From an uncultured bacterium (GTDB lineage Bacteria; Cyanobacteriota; Vampirovibrionia; Gastranaerophilales; Gastranaerophilaceae), in contig CASGAK010000200.1 of assembly GCA_949299435.1 (NCBI GenBank), forward strand, positions 1-9,214: 9,214 nt of DNA, read 5' to 3'. Numbering within the stretch: position 1 is the first letter of the stretch; every line of letters starts with the position of its first letter. The notes under the pieces were generated by a model. It made no database searches, was not told the DNA's origin, and saw only the letters and a list, made by a program, of their open reading frames with translations. Positions 1 to 7,096 of this stretch are shown here, piece after piece. Made by a program: the position numbers and the translations under genes.

Positions 1-115
1 ACTTATGGCATTGGAAGAATGTCTTGAATACATCGGAGATGATGAATTGGTTGAAATAACCCCTGAAAATGTCAGAATAAGAAAAGCCGATCTAAACAGA
101 AAAATATACAACTAA
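1..115 (+). CDS. typA: Translational GTPase TypA/BipA, C-terminal fragment
   Basis: This is the 3' end of a gene that begins left of the window. The frame starts at base 2, gives 37 residues and stops at TAA 113-115. The segment contains L-E-E-C-L-E-Y-I-G-D-D-E-L-V-E-I-T-P-E-N-V-R-I-R-K, which matches the conserved C-terminal end of TypA/BipA (in that family ...ALEFI.DDELVEVTP.SIRLRK...). TypA is a ribosome-associated GTPase of the elongation-factor family that helps 50S assembly and translation under stress or cold. This stretch belongs to its family-specific C-terminal domain. The GTPase domain is outside the window and cannot be checked. The call rests on one short but very characteristic motif. 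The gene converges on the pilin gene and probably ends at the hairpin 35 bp downstream. Confidence 0.88.
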   Translation, partial: LMALEECLEYIGDDELVEITPENVRIRKADLNRKIYN

Positions 116-149
116 AAGGGGAGTCGTTTAACGCACAATAAACTTAAAC

Positions 150-177
150 AAAAGGTGCCTTTAAATCGGCACCTTTT
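150..177. terminator. Bidirectional intrinsic terminator between convergent genes
   Basis: A perfect 10-bp inverted repeat, AAAAGGTGCC (150-159) and GGCACCTTTT (168-177), is separated by an 8-nt loop. The A-run on the left arm and T-run on the right arm make it terminator-like in both directions, although the U-tracts lie partly inside the stem. It sits between the typA stop (115) and the pilin stop (182) and can serve both convergent genes. Confidence 0.85.
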
Positions 178-181
178 GATA

Positions 182-961
182 TTATTCATAAAAATAATCC
201 ATATTGTCGTATCTTAATATCCAAGCTCCGCAAGTTTGTCCGTTTGTAACGGCATTTGGATCATCTGCCTCTAGAGATTCTTTTTTACAGTATTTTCTTA
301 TATGAGTATCTTGCCTGTTATAGCCATAGGGATAAATACCTTTTGTTGTTACTTGAAACATAAAATGATCCTTTCCCAAATAATTTATATAATTTTTACC
401 TTTTGCATTAGTTATAACACCAGTGATAGGTCCACAATCATTTGTTATATGAGATGTAACAGTATTACCTTCAGAATTTGTATAGGTAGAATCGTATTCA
501 CAACCATTATGAATAGGATCAAGAACTACAAGCGAAAATCCCCCATTAAGCCTTAATTTTGGATATGCAGTATTTTGACTGATACGACCATAACGAACTT
601 CACCTGATAAGGCATTGAATAAACCATCTGATACACAGCCTTTTTTATTATAGCAACGTTCTGTTACATTTAAATATGGCTCTAGCATTTTCAATAATGA
701 AGATTTATCTGACAAATCCCAATATTCGGGACTACCATTATCCGCAACGGCACGATTATAAGCATTTGCCAAGGTTGAATACATCTTTTTATATTTAGAA
801 ATTATTGCTCGTTCTTCCCATTTTCTAGTCAAATTAGGAATGGTAAGTGCCGCCACAATACCTATTATTCCTATAGTTACAAGAACTTCTGCCAGGGTAA
901 ACCCTAAAAAAATCCTTTTAAGGAGCCTATTCTGAGGTGCCCCCCCCCCCCGCAAATCCAA
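182..961 (-). CDS. Type IV pilin-like (class III-signal prepilin) protein, possibly phase-variable start
   Basis: As read here the gene starts at TTG 961 and gives 259 residues. A basic, glycine-rich leader (residues 1-20, ending R-I-F-L-G) is followed by F-T-L-A-E-V-L and a hydrophobic helix to about residue 42. This is a prepilin peptidase site: cleavage after G20, with mature Glu5 at E25. The rest is a soluble periplasmic or extracellular domain with six cysteines (103, 109, 154, 176, 225, 244) that could form disulfides, a G-K-D-x-F-M-F segment near 196-202, and a C-terminal T-C-G-A-W...N-M-D-Y. It probably joins a type IV pilus or pseudopilus as a minor or structural subunit; no function beyond that can be read. 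The TTG has no ribosome binding site. Two upstream ATGs (990 and 974) are out of frame only because of the length of a 12-G run inside the leader, so the true N-terminus is uncertain. The gene appears monocistronic, with its own promoter and a downstream hairpin. Confidence 0.8.
   Translation of the reverse strand: MDLRGGGAPQNRLLKRIFLGFTLAEVLVTIGIIGIVAALTIPNLTRKWEERAIISKYKKMYSTLANAYNRAVADNGSPEYWDLSDKSSLLKMLEPYLNVTERCYNKKGCVSDGLFNALSGEVRYGRISQNTAYPKLRLNGGFSLVVLDPIHNGCEYDSTYTNSEGNTVTSHITNDCGPITGVITNAKGKNYINYLGKDHFMFQVTTKGIYPYGYNRQDTHIRKYCKKESLEADDPNAVTNGQTCGAWILRYDNMDYFYE
940..951 (-). repeat. 12-nt homopolymeric G tract in the pilin leader
   Basis: Twelve consecutive C on the plus strand read as G12 in the coding strand, encoding R-G-G-G-A of the leader. 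Tracts this long slip readily during replication and also during sequencing. In this otherwise AT-rich region the tract is compositionally out of place. Its length modulo 3 decides which of three upstream start codons is fused to the pilin frame. Confidence 0.9.
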
Positions 962-971
962 GTATAGTCTG

Positions 972-986
972 CATTTCTGCCCCCTT
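972..986 (-). promoter_or_regulatory. Best ribosome binding site upstream of the pilin gene, serving an out-of-frame ATG
   Basis: In the coding strand AAGGGGG (986-980) lies 5 nt before an ATG at 974-972. This is the only good Shine-Dalgarno/ATG pair upstream of the pilin. In the sequence as given, this ATG reads through G12 and stops at TAG 929-927 after 15 codons. With G11 or G14 it would read straight into the pilin frame (263 residues with G11). The other ATG (990-988) has only A-rich sequence upstream, stops at TAG 906-904, and would be in frame with G10 or G13. Confidence 0.6.
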
Positions 987-989
987 TCA

Positions 990-1041
990 TTTTTTTAACT
1001 TTACATATTTGCTTTTCAATTATAACATTTTTTTTTAACTT
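990..1041 (-). repeat. Direct repeat, 12 bp, flanking the pilin -10 box
   Basis: The plus-strand 12-mer TTTTTTTAACTT occurs at 990-1001 and again at 1030-1041, exactly 40 bp apart. One copy lies in the promoter spacer and the other lies just before the ATG at 990. It may be a regulator site pair or simply chance in A/T-run sequence; no function is assigned. Confidence 0.4.
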
Positions 1042-1047
1042 GTGCAA
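1019..1047 (-). promoter_or_regulatory. Sigma-70-type extended -10 promoter of the pilin gene
   Basis: In the coding orientation, TTGCAC (1047-1042) and a perfect TATAAT (1024-1019) are separated by exactly 17 nt, with TG at the extended -10 position (TGTTATAAT). The spacer carries a run of nine A. The predicted transcription start is near 1012, which gives a leader of about 20-50 nt depending on which start codon is used. Confidence 0.75.
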
Positions 1048-1087
1048 TATTAATTCAAAATCTTCATAGACTGGAGATGAAATGATT

Positions 1088-2008
1088 TTATTGATTATTA
1101 AATTGTATTTTAACTGTTTCTGCTACTTTAGCATTCGCAGTACTTTTGGAAAACATAGCACAAATTGTCTGCATTACCACTGACAATATAATGAGTCCTA
1201 GCCCTAAATAGAATGCTAAATTCAATTCTTTTGCTTCGTTAAATATTACCATTGCAAGGATTATTGTATACACAGGCTCTAAATTGTATGTCAAATTTAC
1301 GGTAAAAGCCGACAACTTTTTAAGCACCTGAATTTGCAATTTATACAGCCAGACAGTACAGCATAAAGATAAAATACACAAATAAAAGAAATCATGAAAT
1401 GTCGGAATAATTGATGTAAGATTGGTTACTTTTGCATAAATCGGTATTATCATTGAAGTTAAAATAATTCCTCCTAACAATTCGTAAAAAAGCATTGTAT
1501 TTGAGGTATGCTTTTTCATCACTACCTTATTCAAAATAGTAAATAATGCATCGACAGCAGCAGAAATTATGCCTAAAATAAGCCCCAGACGGTGTTCAAA
1601 ATCAAAACTGAAAATTAAAATTATTCCGCAAATCGTTATCATACTGAAAAAAAGTTCCCGTATTGAAAACTTTCTTTTTAAAATAATCGGCTCTAAAATC
1701 GCTGCAAACAATCCAACAGTTGAGTAAGCGACAAGTCCTACACAAACATTTGAAAACTTTATACTGCCGTAAAAGAGTATCCAATGGATTGCAAGCAGTG
1801 CACCAAGCCCTGTTATTTTCCAAAATTCTTTTGCATGCACAAAACAAAATTTTTTAGTAATCAGAAGAATAAAAAAGAAAAATATACCTGTTATTAAAAA
1901 CCTGTTCCATACAAGTAAAAATTCATTTGTTGTAATTACACGTCCTAAAATTCCCGTAAAACAAGATATGAATATAGATAAATGCAACTTAAAAAAATAT
2001 TGATTCAC
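1088..2008 (-). CDS. EamA/DMT-superfamily transporter
   Basis: A 306-residue, very hydrophobic protein with about ten predicted transmembrane helices (roughly 7-25, 34-50, 66-83, 88-108, 118-136, 140-158, 172-192, 205-224, 236-256, 262-286) and a short polar tail. This is the two-times-five helix EamA repeat layout of the drug/metabolite transporter superfamily, and the length is normal for it. The helix-4 glycine-rich stretch and the second-repeat L-E-P-V-Y-T-I-I-L-A...N-E are typical signatures. These proteins export or exchange small metabolites such as amino acids or nucleotide precursors across the inner membrane. The substrate cannot be told from sequence. The start is GTG 2008; the frame is open upstream to a TAA but contains no ATG, and the ribosome binding site is weak. 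It lies 66 bp downstream of glgA with its own candidate promoter, so a link to glycogen metabolism is not implied. Confidence 0.85.
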   Translation of the reverse strand: MNQYFFKLHLSIFISCFTGILGRVITTNEFLLVWNRFLITGIFFFFILLITKKFCFVHAKEFWKITGLGALLAIHWILFYGSIKFSNVCVGLVAYSTVGLFAAILEPIILKRKFSIRELFFSMITICGIILIFSFDFEHRLGLILGIISAAVDALFTILNKVVMKKHTSNTMLFYELLGGIILTSMIIPIYAKVTNLTSIIPTFHDFFYLCILSLCCTVWLYKLQIQVLKKLSAFTVNLTYNLEPVYTIILAMVIFNEAKELNLAFYLGLGLIILSVVMQTICAMFSKSTANAKVAETVKIQFNNQ

Positions 2009-2042
2009 AATGGCACCGTTTATTAAAAATGATTACCACAAC

Positions 2043-2070
2043 ATTATCAAGTATTTTTTTTCTGAGTCAA
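2043..2070 (-). promoter_or_regulatory. Candidate promoter for the EamA transporter gene
   Basis: In the glgA-transporter gap the coding strand reads TTGACT (2070-2065), a 16-nt A-rich spacer, then GATAAT (2048-2043). Each box matches 5 of 6 consensus bases. The predicted start near 2036 gives a leader of about 28 nt before the GTG. It argues that the transporter is not solely dependent on the glgA transcript. No terminator hairpin is visible between the two genes. Confidence 0.55.
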
Positions 2071-2074
2071 ATTT

Positions 2075-3520
2075 TTATTTACCAGCCAACTCTTTATACA
2101 TTTCAAGATATTGTTTTGAACTTCTTTTCCAAGAAAAATCAGATTCCATTGCGGATTTTCTCATAGCATTAAGAGTATATTTATCATTATATACATACAT
2201 GGCACATTTAATTGCATCAACCATCGCATTGGAGTCATATCCCCAAAATTTAAAACCTGTAGAATTATCCAAAGGATAGCCTGTTACGGTATCTTCAAGT
2301 CCGCCTGTTGCTCTGACTACAGGCAAAGAACCATATCGCATAGCAATTAACTGACTCAGACCGCAAGGCTCAAATTTTGAAGGCATTAAATAAAAATCAC
2401 TCGCTGCATAAATTTTATTTGCCATCTCTCCGTTATAACCGATACAAGCTCTGATATTAGGGGTATTATTTGAAAGCCAAATTAAAAGATTTTCATAATC
2501 CTTATCACCTGTACCTAAAAAGACAAAATCTGCATCTAAATTTGACAAAACACTTTCAGCCCCTCTTATCAAATCTATTCCCTTTTGTGATACGAGTCGT
2601 GAAATCATTGCAAAAAGTGGCCTTTTGGGATTGTATTGCAATCCAAAATAATCACTGACAAACTTTTTATTCACTTCTTTATTATCTATAGATTTTATAT
2701 CATAATTTTTCACTAACGTTTTATCAGTCTTTGGATTGAATACATCATAATCAATACCGTTCAAAATTCCACACAACTTATGCTGAGCTCCACGGAGAGT
2801 GTAATCCATACCTTCCCCATATTCACCGGTTAGAATTTCTTTTGCATAAGTAGGTGATACTGCAACTATTTTATCAGAATAATTTATTGCACCTTTCATC
2901 CAATTAACTCTGCCATAGTGCTCTACACACCATTCATTATAGACAATATCTTTCCGCATATTTGCAAAGTCTAGGATACTTTCAAACCAAACACCTTGAT
3001 ATGCAAGGTTGTGAATTTCAAATACGGTTTTGGTATTTTTCCAAAAATCATCAAATTTATAATTACTATGGAGATATACAGGAATCATCGCTGTATGCCA
3101 ATCATTAGCATGTATTACGTCAGCTCTAAAATTCAACAATTTTGCATATTCCATTACTGCTAAAGAAAAAGCAATATATCTTTCATGCTCATACTGCGGA
3201 TCTAGCCATTTGGGGTATACCTCCTGAAAACAAGAAAAATACCAATCATTATGTACAAAAAATACATTAATTTTAGTACCGGGCAATTGAGTCATAAATA
3301 GTCTGAATTTATGCCCGTTTCTACCGAAAGTAAGCCACATTTCAGAGTTTTCAAGTTCTTTTATACCGTATTTTTTTTGATCAATACAACCATGCAAGGG
3401 AGTAAAAATTGCGATTTCAGCATCTTTTTCCAAATATTTAGGCAAGCTGCCTACAACATCTGCTAAGCCTCCTGCTTTTGAAAAAGGTGCTACCTCTGCT
3501 GCTGCAAACAGAACTTTCAT
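2075..3520 (-). CDS. glgA: Glycogen synthase (GT5 family, ADP-glucose type)
   Basis: 481 residues, close to the usual length of bacterial GlgA. It transfers glucose from ADP-glucose to the non-reducing end of an alpha-1,4-glucan in the cytoplasm, making storage glycogen. Visible motifs in order: the N-terminal K-A-G-G-L nucleotide-sugar loop (15-19); H-A-N-D-W-H-T (137-143); the E-I-H-N-L-A-Y-Q-G segment (168-176); G-I-L-N-G-I-D (251-257); the second Rossmann domain with S-R-L-V-S-Q-K-G (307-314; R308 and K313 contact the sugar-nucleotide phosphates in the family); and F-E-P-C-G-L-S-Q (383-390) with the conserved E384. All key residues are present, so it should be active. The ATG overlaps the upstream stop codon (ATGA), and a GAGG ribosome binding site lies in the end of the upstream gene. 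No branching enzyme, ADP-glucose pyrophosphorylase or phosphorylase gene is in the window. Confidence 0.96.
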   Translation of the reverse strand: MKVLFAAAEVAPFSKAGGLADVVGSLPKYLEKDAEIAIFTPLHGCIDQKKYGIKELENSEMWLTFGRNGHKFRLFMTQLPGTKINVFFVHNDWYFSCFQEVYPKWLDPQYEHERYIAFSLAVMEYAKLLNFRADVIHANDWHTAMIPVYLHSNYKFDDFWKNTKTVFEIHNLAYQGVWFESILDFANMRKDIVYNEWCVEHYGRVNWMKGAINYSDKIVAVSPTYAKEILTGEYGEGMDYTLRGAQHKLCGILNGIDYDVFNPKTDKTLVKNYDIKSIDNKEVNKKFVSDYFGLQYNPKRPLFAMISRLVSQKGIDLIRGAESVLSNLDADFVFLGTGDKDYENLLIWLSNNTPNIRACIGYNGEMANKIYAASDFYLMPSKFEPCGLSQLIAMRYGSLPVVRATGGLEDTVTGYPLDNSTGFKFWGYDSNAMVDAIKCAMYVYNDKYTLNAMRKSAMESDFSWKRSSKQYLEMYKELAGK

Positions 3521-3528
3521 GATGCCTC
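3517..3528 (-). promoter_or_regulatory. ATGA stop/start overlap with glgA ribosome binding site
   Basis: The TGA stop of the large zinc-ribbon gene (3519-3517) and the ATG of glgA (3520-3518) share the tetranucleotide ATGA. A GAGG Shine-Dalgarno (3528-3525) precedes it by 4 nt. This arrangement is typical of translational coupling and ties glgA expression to translation of the upstream gene. Confidence 0.8.
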
Positions 3529-6500
3529 ACTTTCTTCATTTTGAGGAAGTACCAGCGTATCTATACCTCTTTGTACGCTTCCTACTTCAGGATTTATAGT
3601 ATTATTTTCATCGTCTGGATCAACTTGGGGAATATAATGTAAAGGATCCATATCAAAATCAAATTTAATCTTATATTTCTGAGTCAAGTAACCGCATTGT
3701 GCTATGCAAATTTGAGATTTATCTTCTTGACCTTTATACATAAATATTTTATACATTTGGTATTTGAAAAGCATTAAAAGATATTCATTTGAACTGTCAG
3801 CTTTTTCTAACTGTATCAAAGAATTATTTACAATACCATATGCTACTGTATACCTGCCTTGTCTTATATTCATCTCACTCATAAAGTACCAAGCTATATA
3901 AGTAAGATTTGACATACCATTGTCACCTGTTGCCCTTATTATTTTATAAATAATCAAAGAGGCTTTATCATAGGATTCCAAGTTTATGTAAGCATATCCT
4001 ATCAGTAAATCACAGAAATATTCCAACTGATGAAGTCTATGGAATTTGGCAAGTCTTTTTGCCTGATATATTTCTTCAGCAAAGGCATTACTGTCATTTT
4101 CATATCTGTTTATCGCTTCCATTATATGGAAAAGTATTCCAGAGAACTTGTCAAGCTCCGATACCATAACCGGACTGTAAGTAGTTCGATCCCCATGAAT
4201 AAAATCTTGAAGTGCTCTAAATATATCATACGAAGGCGGTAAATTTGTTATATCACCCTTTACTAAATTTAAAAAGTCTTGAACATTGCCTTTCAATTGC
4301 AATACATTTGACAAGGCGACAAAACCGATTGAATCAATGATAATTTTTTCAAATTGCTCTTTTGAAAAATTATCAGGCACAAGCAAATCAAGGCTTGATT
4401 GGTTTACAACACTCAAAACTTTATATCCTACATCAAGACAATCTTCCCAAGCTCCGATATTGAATAATATTTCGATATGAATTAGCGACATTAAAAAGAA
4501 ATATTTATTAAAATCAGGTGATGATGGATCTATTGATCCGCTTTGAAGCCGTGATAAAATTTTATGAGTCAATTCCAATGCATAAGTATAATTACCGCTT
4601 TGTATACAGCCTTGAATCATTTTATTACAAAGTAAAATAATTTTTTCATTATCGTGAGCTTTTTCCAAACAATTCAAAGTTAGCTCAGCTATTTTATAAT
4701 ACTTCTCTTGTCTGTACTCTGATAAATTATTAGCTATATTTTCTGACAAATCTAATTTATACTGCTCAATTTCTTCCTGCTTTTCTTCATCGGTATTTTT
4801 AGAAAGCAGTTCCAAAATTTTTCCGGTACAACTTATATAAGCATCAACATCTCCTAATGAAATATTAATTTTTGCCAAATTTTCCCATTCCAAAAATTCT
4901 TCTTTTGAATTATCCAATAAACCGTATAAATAGGCTTTTGTAGGACTTGGCATTTCTGGAATAAAGACTTTTTCAAACAAATCTTTTGCAACAGATTTTA
5001 GTAAATCTTTATTCAGCATAGAAAGTAAACATTCCCTTAGTAAATTATAATTAGGGAAATACATACAATTATTCCAAAAATAGATATATCCGCGATCAGA
5101 CAACATCTGTATTATATCATCTATATTTTTGTAATTTAGGCTTTTTATAGTCATCTGATCAATTCTTGTGCCTAAAAGCACACAAGTTGCAAGAAATTTT
5201 ATAGCATCTTCATCATCTTCCAAAAGATTTAATCTTCTTTTCATTAACTTATTTAAACTGGAAGGGATAATTATTGTTTTAGGATTAATCAATCTTATAC
5301 CATCTTCATCAGCCTCATATACACCGCTTTCGATTAAGTACTGAATTGCTATGTCTAAAAATAATATACTTCCATAAGAATACTTTGCTATCCTATGAAA
5401 ATAGAAACTATCCATTATATCCTTATAATACTCTTTATTTTCCTCTATCATTTTCTCAAAAGTAGTCGGTTTTAGGGCAATTTCAGTATAATAAGGCTTA
5501 GTCATCAAAGAATATATATCTTTATGTAAAGAAAAATCTTTATCGTAAGATATCAAATAACTGATTTTTAAACGCTCAAACTGCTCAAATAAAAACCTCA
5601 TAACATCATATGAGCTCGCATCTATTTTATCGAAATTTTCTATAAAAATAAGCGTATCAGGAATTGCATTCAATAGCGTAAAGAATATATCATAATAGGC
5701 AAATCTCGTATCCTCTGTATCTTCAGTTTGTCTTTGAGATAAAGTTATCAAATCTTTTATCATATCATTAGGGTCAATAGATTTGAACATTGAAAAATCA
5801 TTAGTATTAAACAATTTCTGAGATACAGTAAATTCAAAAATAGCAGCGACAAGCTCTCTAAAAAATGAATAAGGAGAATATTTCATTTCATCATAGCAAG
5901 TAACGCTGATAATATTTTTATAAATATTTAATTCTTCGATAGTAGATATAATCTTTAAAGAATAAGGGACATACAAAGGCGGTGTTTTAATAGCACAAAT
6001 ACCATAAGGGTGCTCACTTAATTTATTTACAACATGATAAAATACATCAATATTTTCAGTCCTTATAAAGTCGCACTGAATTTCATTAAACTGAATTGTC
6101 TCAATATCATAAATAGCATCAGGATCAGTAGGACTTTCCAATTTACTAAGAGCTTCACCGTCCAATTTATCTTGTTCTACAAGCATGTTTTGAACAAAAT
6201 TAGGTACTTGTAATTCTTCATCAGGCTTATCTTCCAACTCTTCGTAGTTAATCCTAATATGGCTGTCTATTTCGACTTCATGGAACATAACCATCTGTCC
6301 TTTTATCATTACAGAATTAAGAGGACTTGTTCTATAAATTTTATCCAAAGATTCTTGCACAAAATTATCAGCAATAATTTGAAATGTATTAAGTACTTTT
6401 TGCTTTAAATTTTCACTTTGTTTTACCATACTGATATTAAAGCCGGATTTAATGTCATATGGATTATCCGATACACTGCGTTTGAGCAAAAACATATTAC

Positions 6501-7047
6501 ATCTTACAGTAGCATTTTTCTTATTAGTAAGTTTGTAATTCATTTTTGTAATTTCAGTAAGCAATTTTATAGCAGTCATCATAGCTGTATTCACACTGCT
6601 ATTGAAAGTATAATCCTTATCAAACCTTAATACATAAGTATTGTTTAAAACCTGACGTCTTACACCTGCTGATTTAGCTACATTTAAAATTATATTATCT
6701 AATTTGATTTTAAATTTGTTTAACAGTTGAATATTTCCTAATAAACTTCTAAGCTCGTTTACATTAGGAAAATCAATTGTCATCAAAACGAAATCATCGG
6801 TATTAGCCTCGTTTAATATTACACTTTCTTCTAAAGAAAATCCGCATTTTTTACACTTTTTATCGGCGGTCTGATTAATTTTACCACACTTATTACATTT
6901 GGTAATTATCACATATCCGCACTTTTTACAAGTATTTGTTTTATTAATGGTCTTACAAATCGGGCATACAACCTTTAATACCTTTTTACAATTCGGGCAT
7001 ACAGTTGTTTTTTCATCAATTTCTAGACCGCATTTTGGACATTCCAT
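3517..7047 (-). CDS. Large zinc-ribbon / cyclase-like / STAND-like / helical-repeat protein, probable pseudoenzyme scaffold
   Basis: 1176 residues, no signal peptide, probably cytoplasmic. The N-terminus has six CxxC pairs (C3/6, 17/20, 28/31, 40/43, 51/54, 65/68), which form three consecutive zinc ribbons. Residues about 85-205 resemble a class III nucleotide cyclase fold (hydrophobic strand with D92, then V-L-R-F near 139-142), but the second metal-binding Asp is not apparent. An acidic linker follows (about 265-310). Residues about 335-610 follow the order of a STAND/AAA_16 NTPase: at 348-366, where the P-loop belongs, there is no GxxxxGK[ST], while L-I-F-I-E-N-F-D-K-I-D-A-S-S at 466-479 looks like a Walker B plus following motif. 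From about 610 there is a winged-helix-like segment, then TPR-like helical repeats (about 770-1125) and a disordered tail. Zinc ribbon + cyclase + STAND + TPR is a known signalling architecture; here both catalytic centres seem lost. I infer a scaffold or regulator coupled to glgA. The gene start and length are secure; the domain calls are by eye. Confidence 0.72.
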   Translation of the reverse strand: MECPKCGLEIDEKTTVCPNCKKVLKVVCPICKTINKTNTCKKCGYVIITKCNKCGKINQTADKKCKKCGFSLEESVILNEANTDDFVLMTIDFPNVNELRSLLGNIQLLNKFKIKLDNIILNVAKSAGVRRQVLNNTYVLRFDKDYTFNSSVNTAMMTAIKLLTEITKMNYKLTNKKNATVRCNMFLLKRSVSDNPYDIKSGFNISMVKQSENLKQKVLNTFQIIADNFVQESLDKIYRTSPLNSVMIKGQMVMFHEVEIDSHIRINYEELEDKPDEELQVPNFVQNMLVEQDKLDGEALSKLESPTDPDAIYDIETIQFNEIQCDFIRTENIDVFYHVVNKLSEHPYGICAIKTPPLYVPYSLKIISTIEELNIYKNIISVTCYDEMKYSPYSFFRELVAAIFEFTVSQKLFNTNDFSMFKSIDPNDMIKDLITLSQRQTEDTEDTRFAYYDIFFTLLNAIPDTLIFIENFDKIDASSYDVMRFLFEQFERLKISYLISYDKDFSLHKDIYSLMTKPYYTEIALKPTTFEKMIEENKEYYKDIMDSFYFHRIAKYSYGSILFLDIAIQYLIESGVYEADEDGIRLINPKTIIIPSSLNKLMKRRLNLLEDDEDAIKFLATCVLLGTRIDQMTIKSLNYKNIDDIIQMLSDRGYIYFWNNCMYFPNYNLLRECLLSMLNKDLLKSVAKDLFEKVFIPEMPSPTKAYLYGLLDNSKEEFLEWENLAKINISLGDVDAYISCTGKILELLSKNTDEEKQEEIEQYKLDLSENIANNLSEYRQEKYYKIAELTLNCLEKAHDNEKIILLCNKMIQGCIQSGNYTYALELTHKILSRLQSGSIDPSSPDFNKYFFLMSLIHIEILFNIGAWEDCLDVGYKVLSVVNQSSLDLLVPDNFSKEQFEKIIIDSIGFVALSNVLQLKGNVQDFLNLVKGDITNLPPSYDIFRALQDFIHGDRTTYSPVMVSELDKFSGILFHIMEAINRYENDSNAFAEEIYQAKRLAKFHRLHQLEYFCDLLIGYAYINLESYDKASLIIYKIIRATGDNGMSNLTYIAWYFMSEMNIRQGRYTVAYGIVNNSLIQLEKADSSNEYLLMLFKYQMYKIFMYKGQEDKSQICIAQCGYLTQKYKIKFDFDMDPLHYIPQVDPDDENNTINPEVGSVQRGIDTLVLPQNEESEAS

Positions 7048-7053
7048 AGAAAA

Positions 7054-7082
7054 ATTATACCATACCTGCTATTTCTTAACAA
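7054..7082 (-). promoter_or_regulatory. Extended -10 promoter of the zinc-ribbon/glgA unit, predicting a leaderless mRNA
   Basis: In the coding orientation TTGTTA (7082-7077), a 17-nt spacer and a perfect TATAAT (7059-7054) are present, with TG at the extended -10 position (TGGTATAAT). Only six bases separate the -10 box from the ATG at 7047, so the expected transcription start (about 7 nt downstream of the box) falls on or next to the A of the start codon. No Shine-Dalgarno precedes this ATG. Confidence 0.65.
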
Positions 7083-7096
7083 ATTAAAAACAAATC

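Noticed and set aside
182..961. Pilin gene as a frameshifted pseudogene
   Set aside because: The out-of-frame ATGs suggest a broken start, but the whole mature protein, cleavage site and C-terminal motif are intact, and a single G-tract length change restores either ATG. A switch or a length error explains it better than decay.
1063..1081. Hairpin downstream of the transporter as a terminator
   Set aside because: The arms TTCAT/ATGAA give only a 5-bp AT-rich stem with a 9-nt loop, and no T-run follows in the transporter orientation. Too weak to call.
1018..1087. Small RNA or riboswitch upstream of the pilin gene
   Set aside because: The sequence is explained by the promoter and A/T runs; no conserved fold or long pairing is visible.
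1602..1847. Second minus-strand frame inside the transporter gene
   Set aside because: It is an out-of-frame overlap of the EamA coding region with no motif; the transporter frame shows full membrane-protein structure across the stretch.
2010..2279. Plus-strand open frame of 89 codons opposite the end of glgA
   Set aside because: It lies almost entirely antisense to the well-supported glgA, has no recognisable motif and no ribosome binding site; it is a shadow frame. The same applies to the other short plus-strand frames opposite the large gene and dapL.
5950..6045. Active ATP-binding P-loop in the large zinc-ribbon protein
   Set aside because: The stretch around residues 335-366 occupies the place of a Walker A motif, but it has no glycine-rich loop with GK[ST], so I do not call it an active ATPase.
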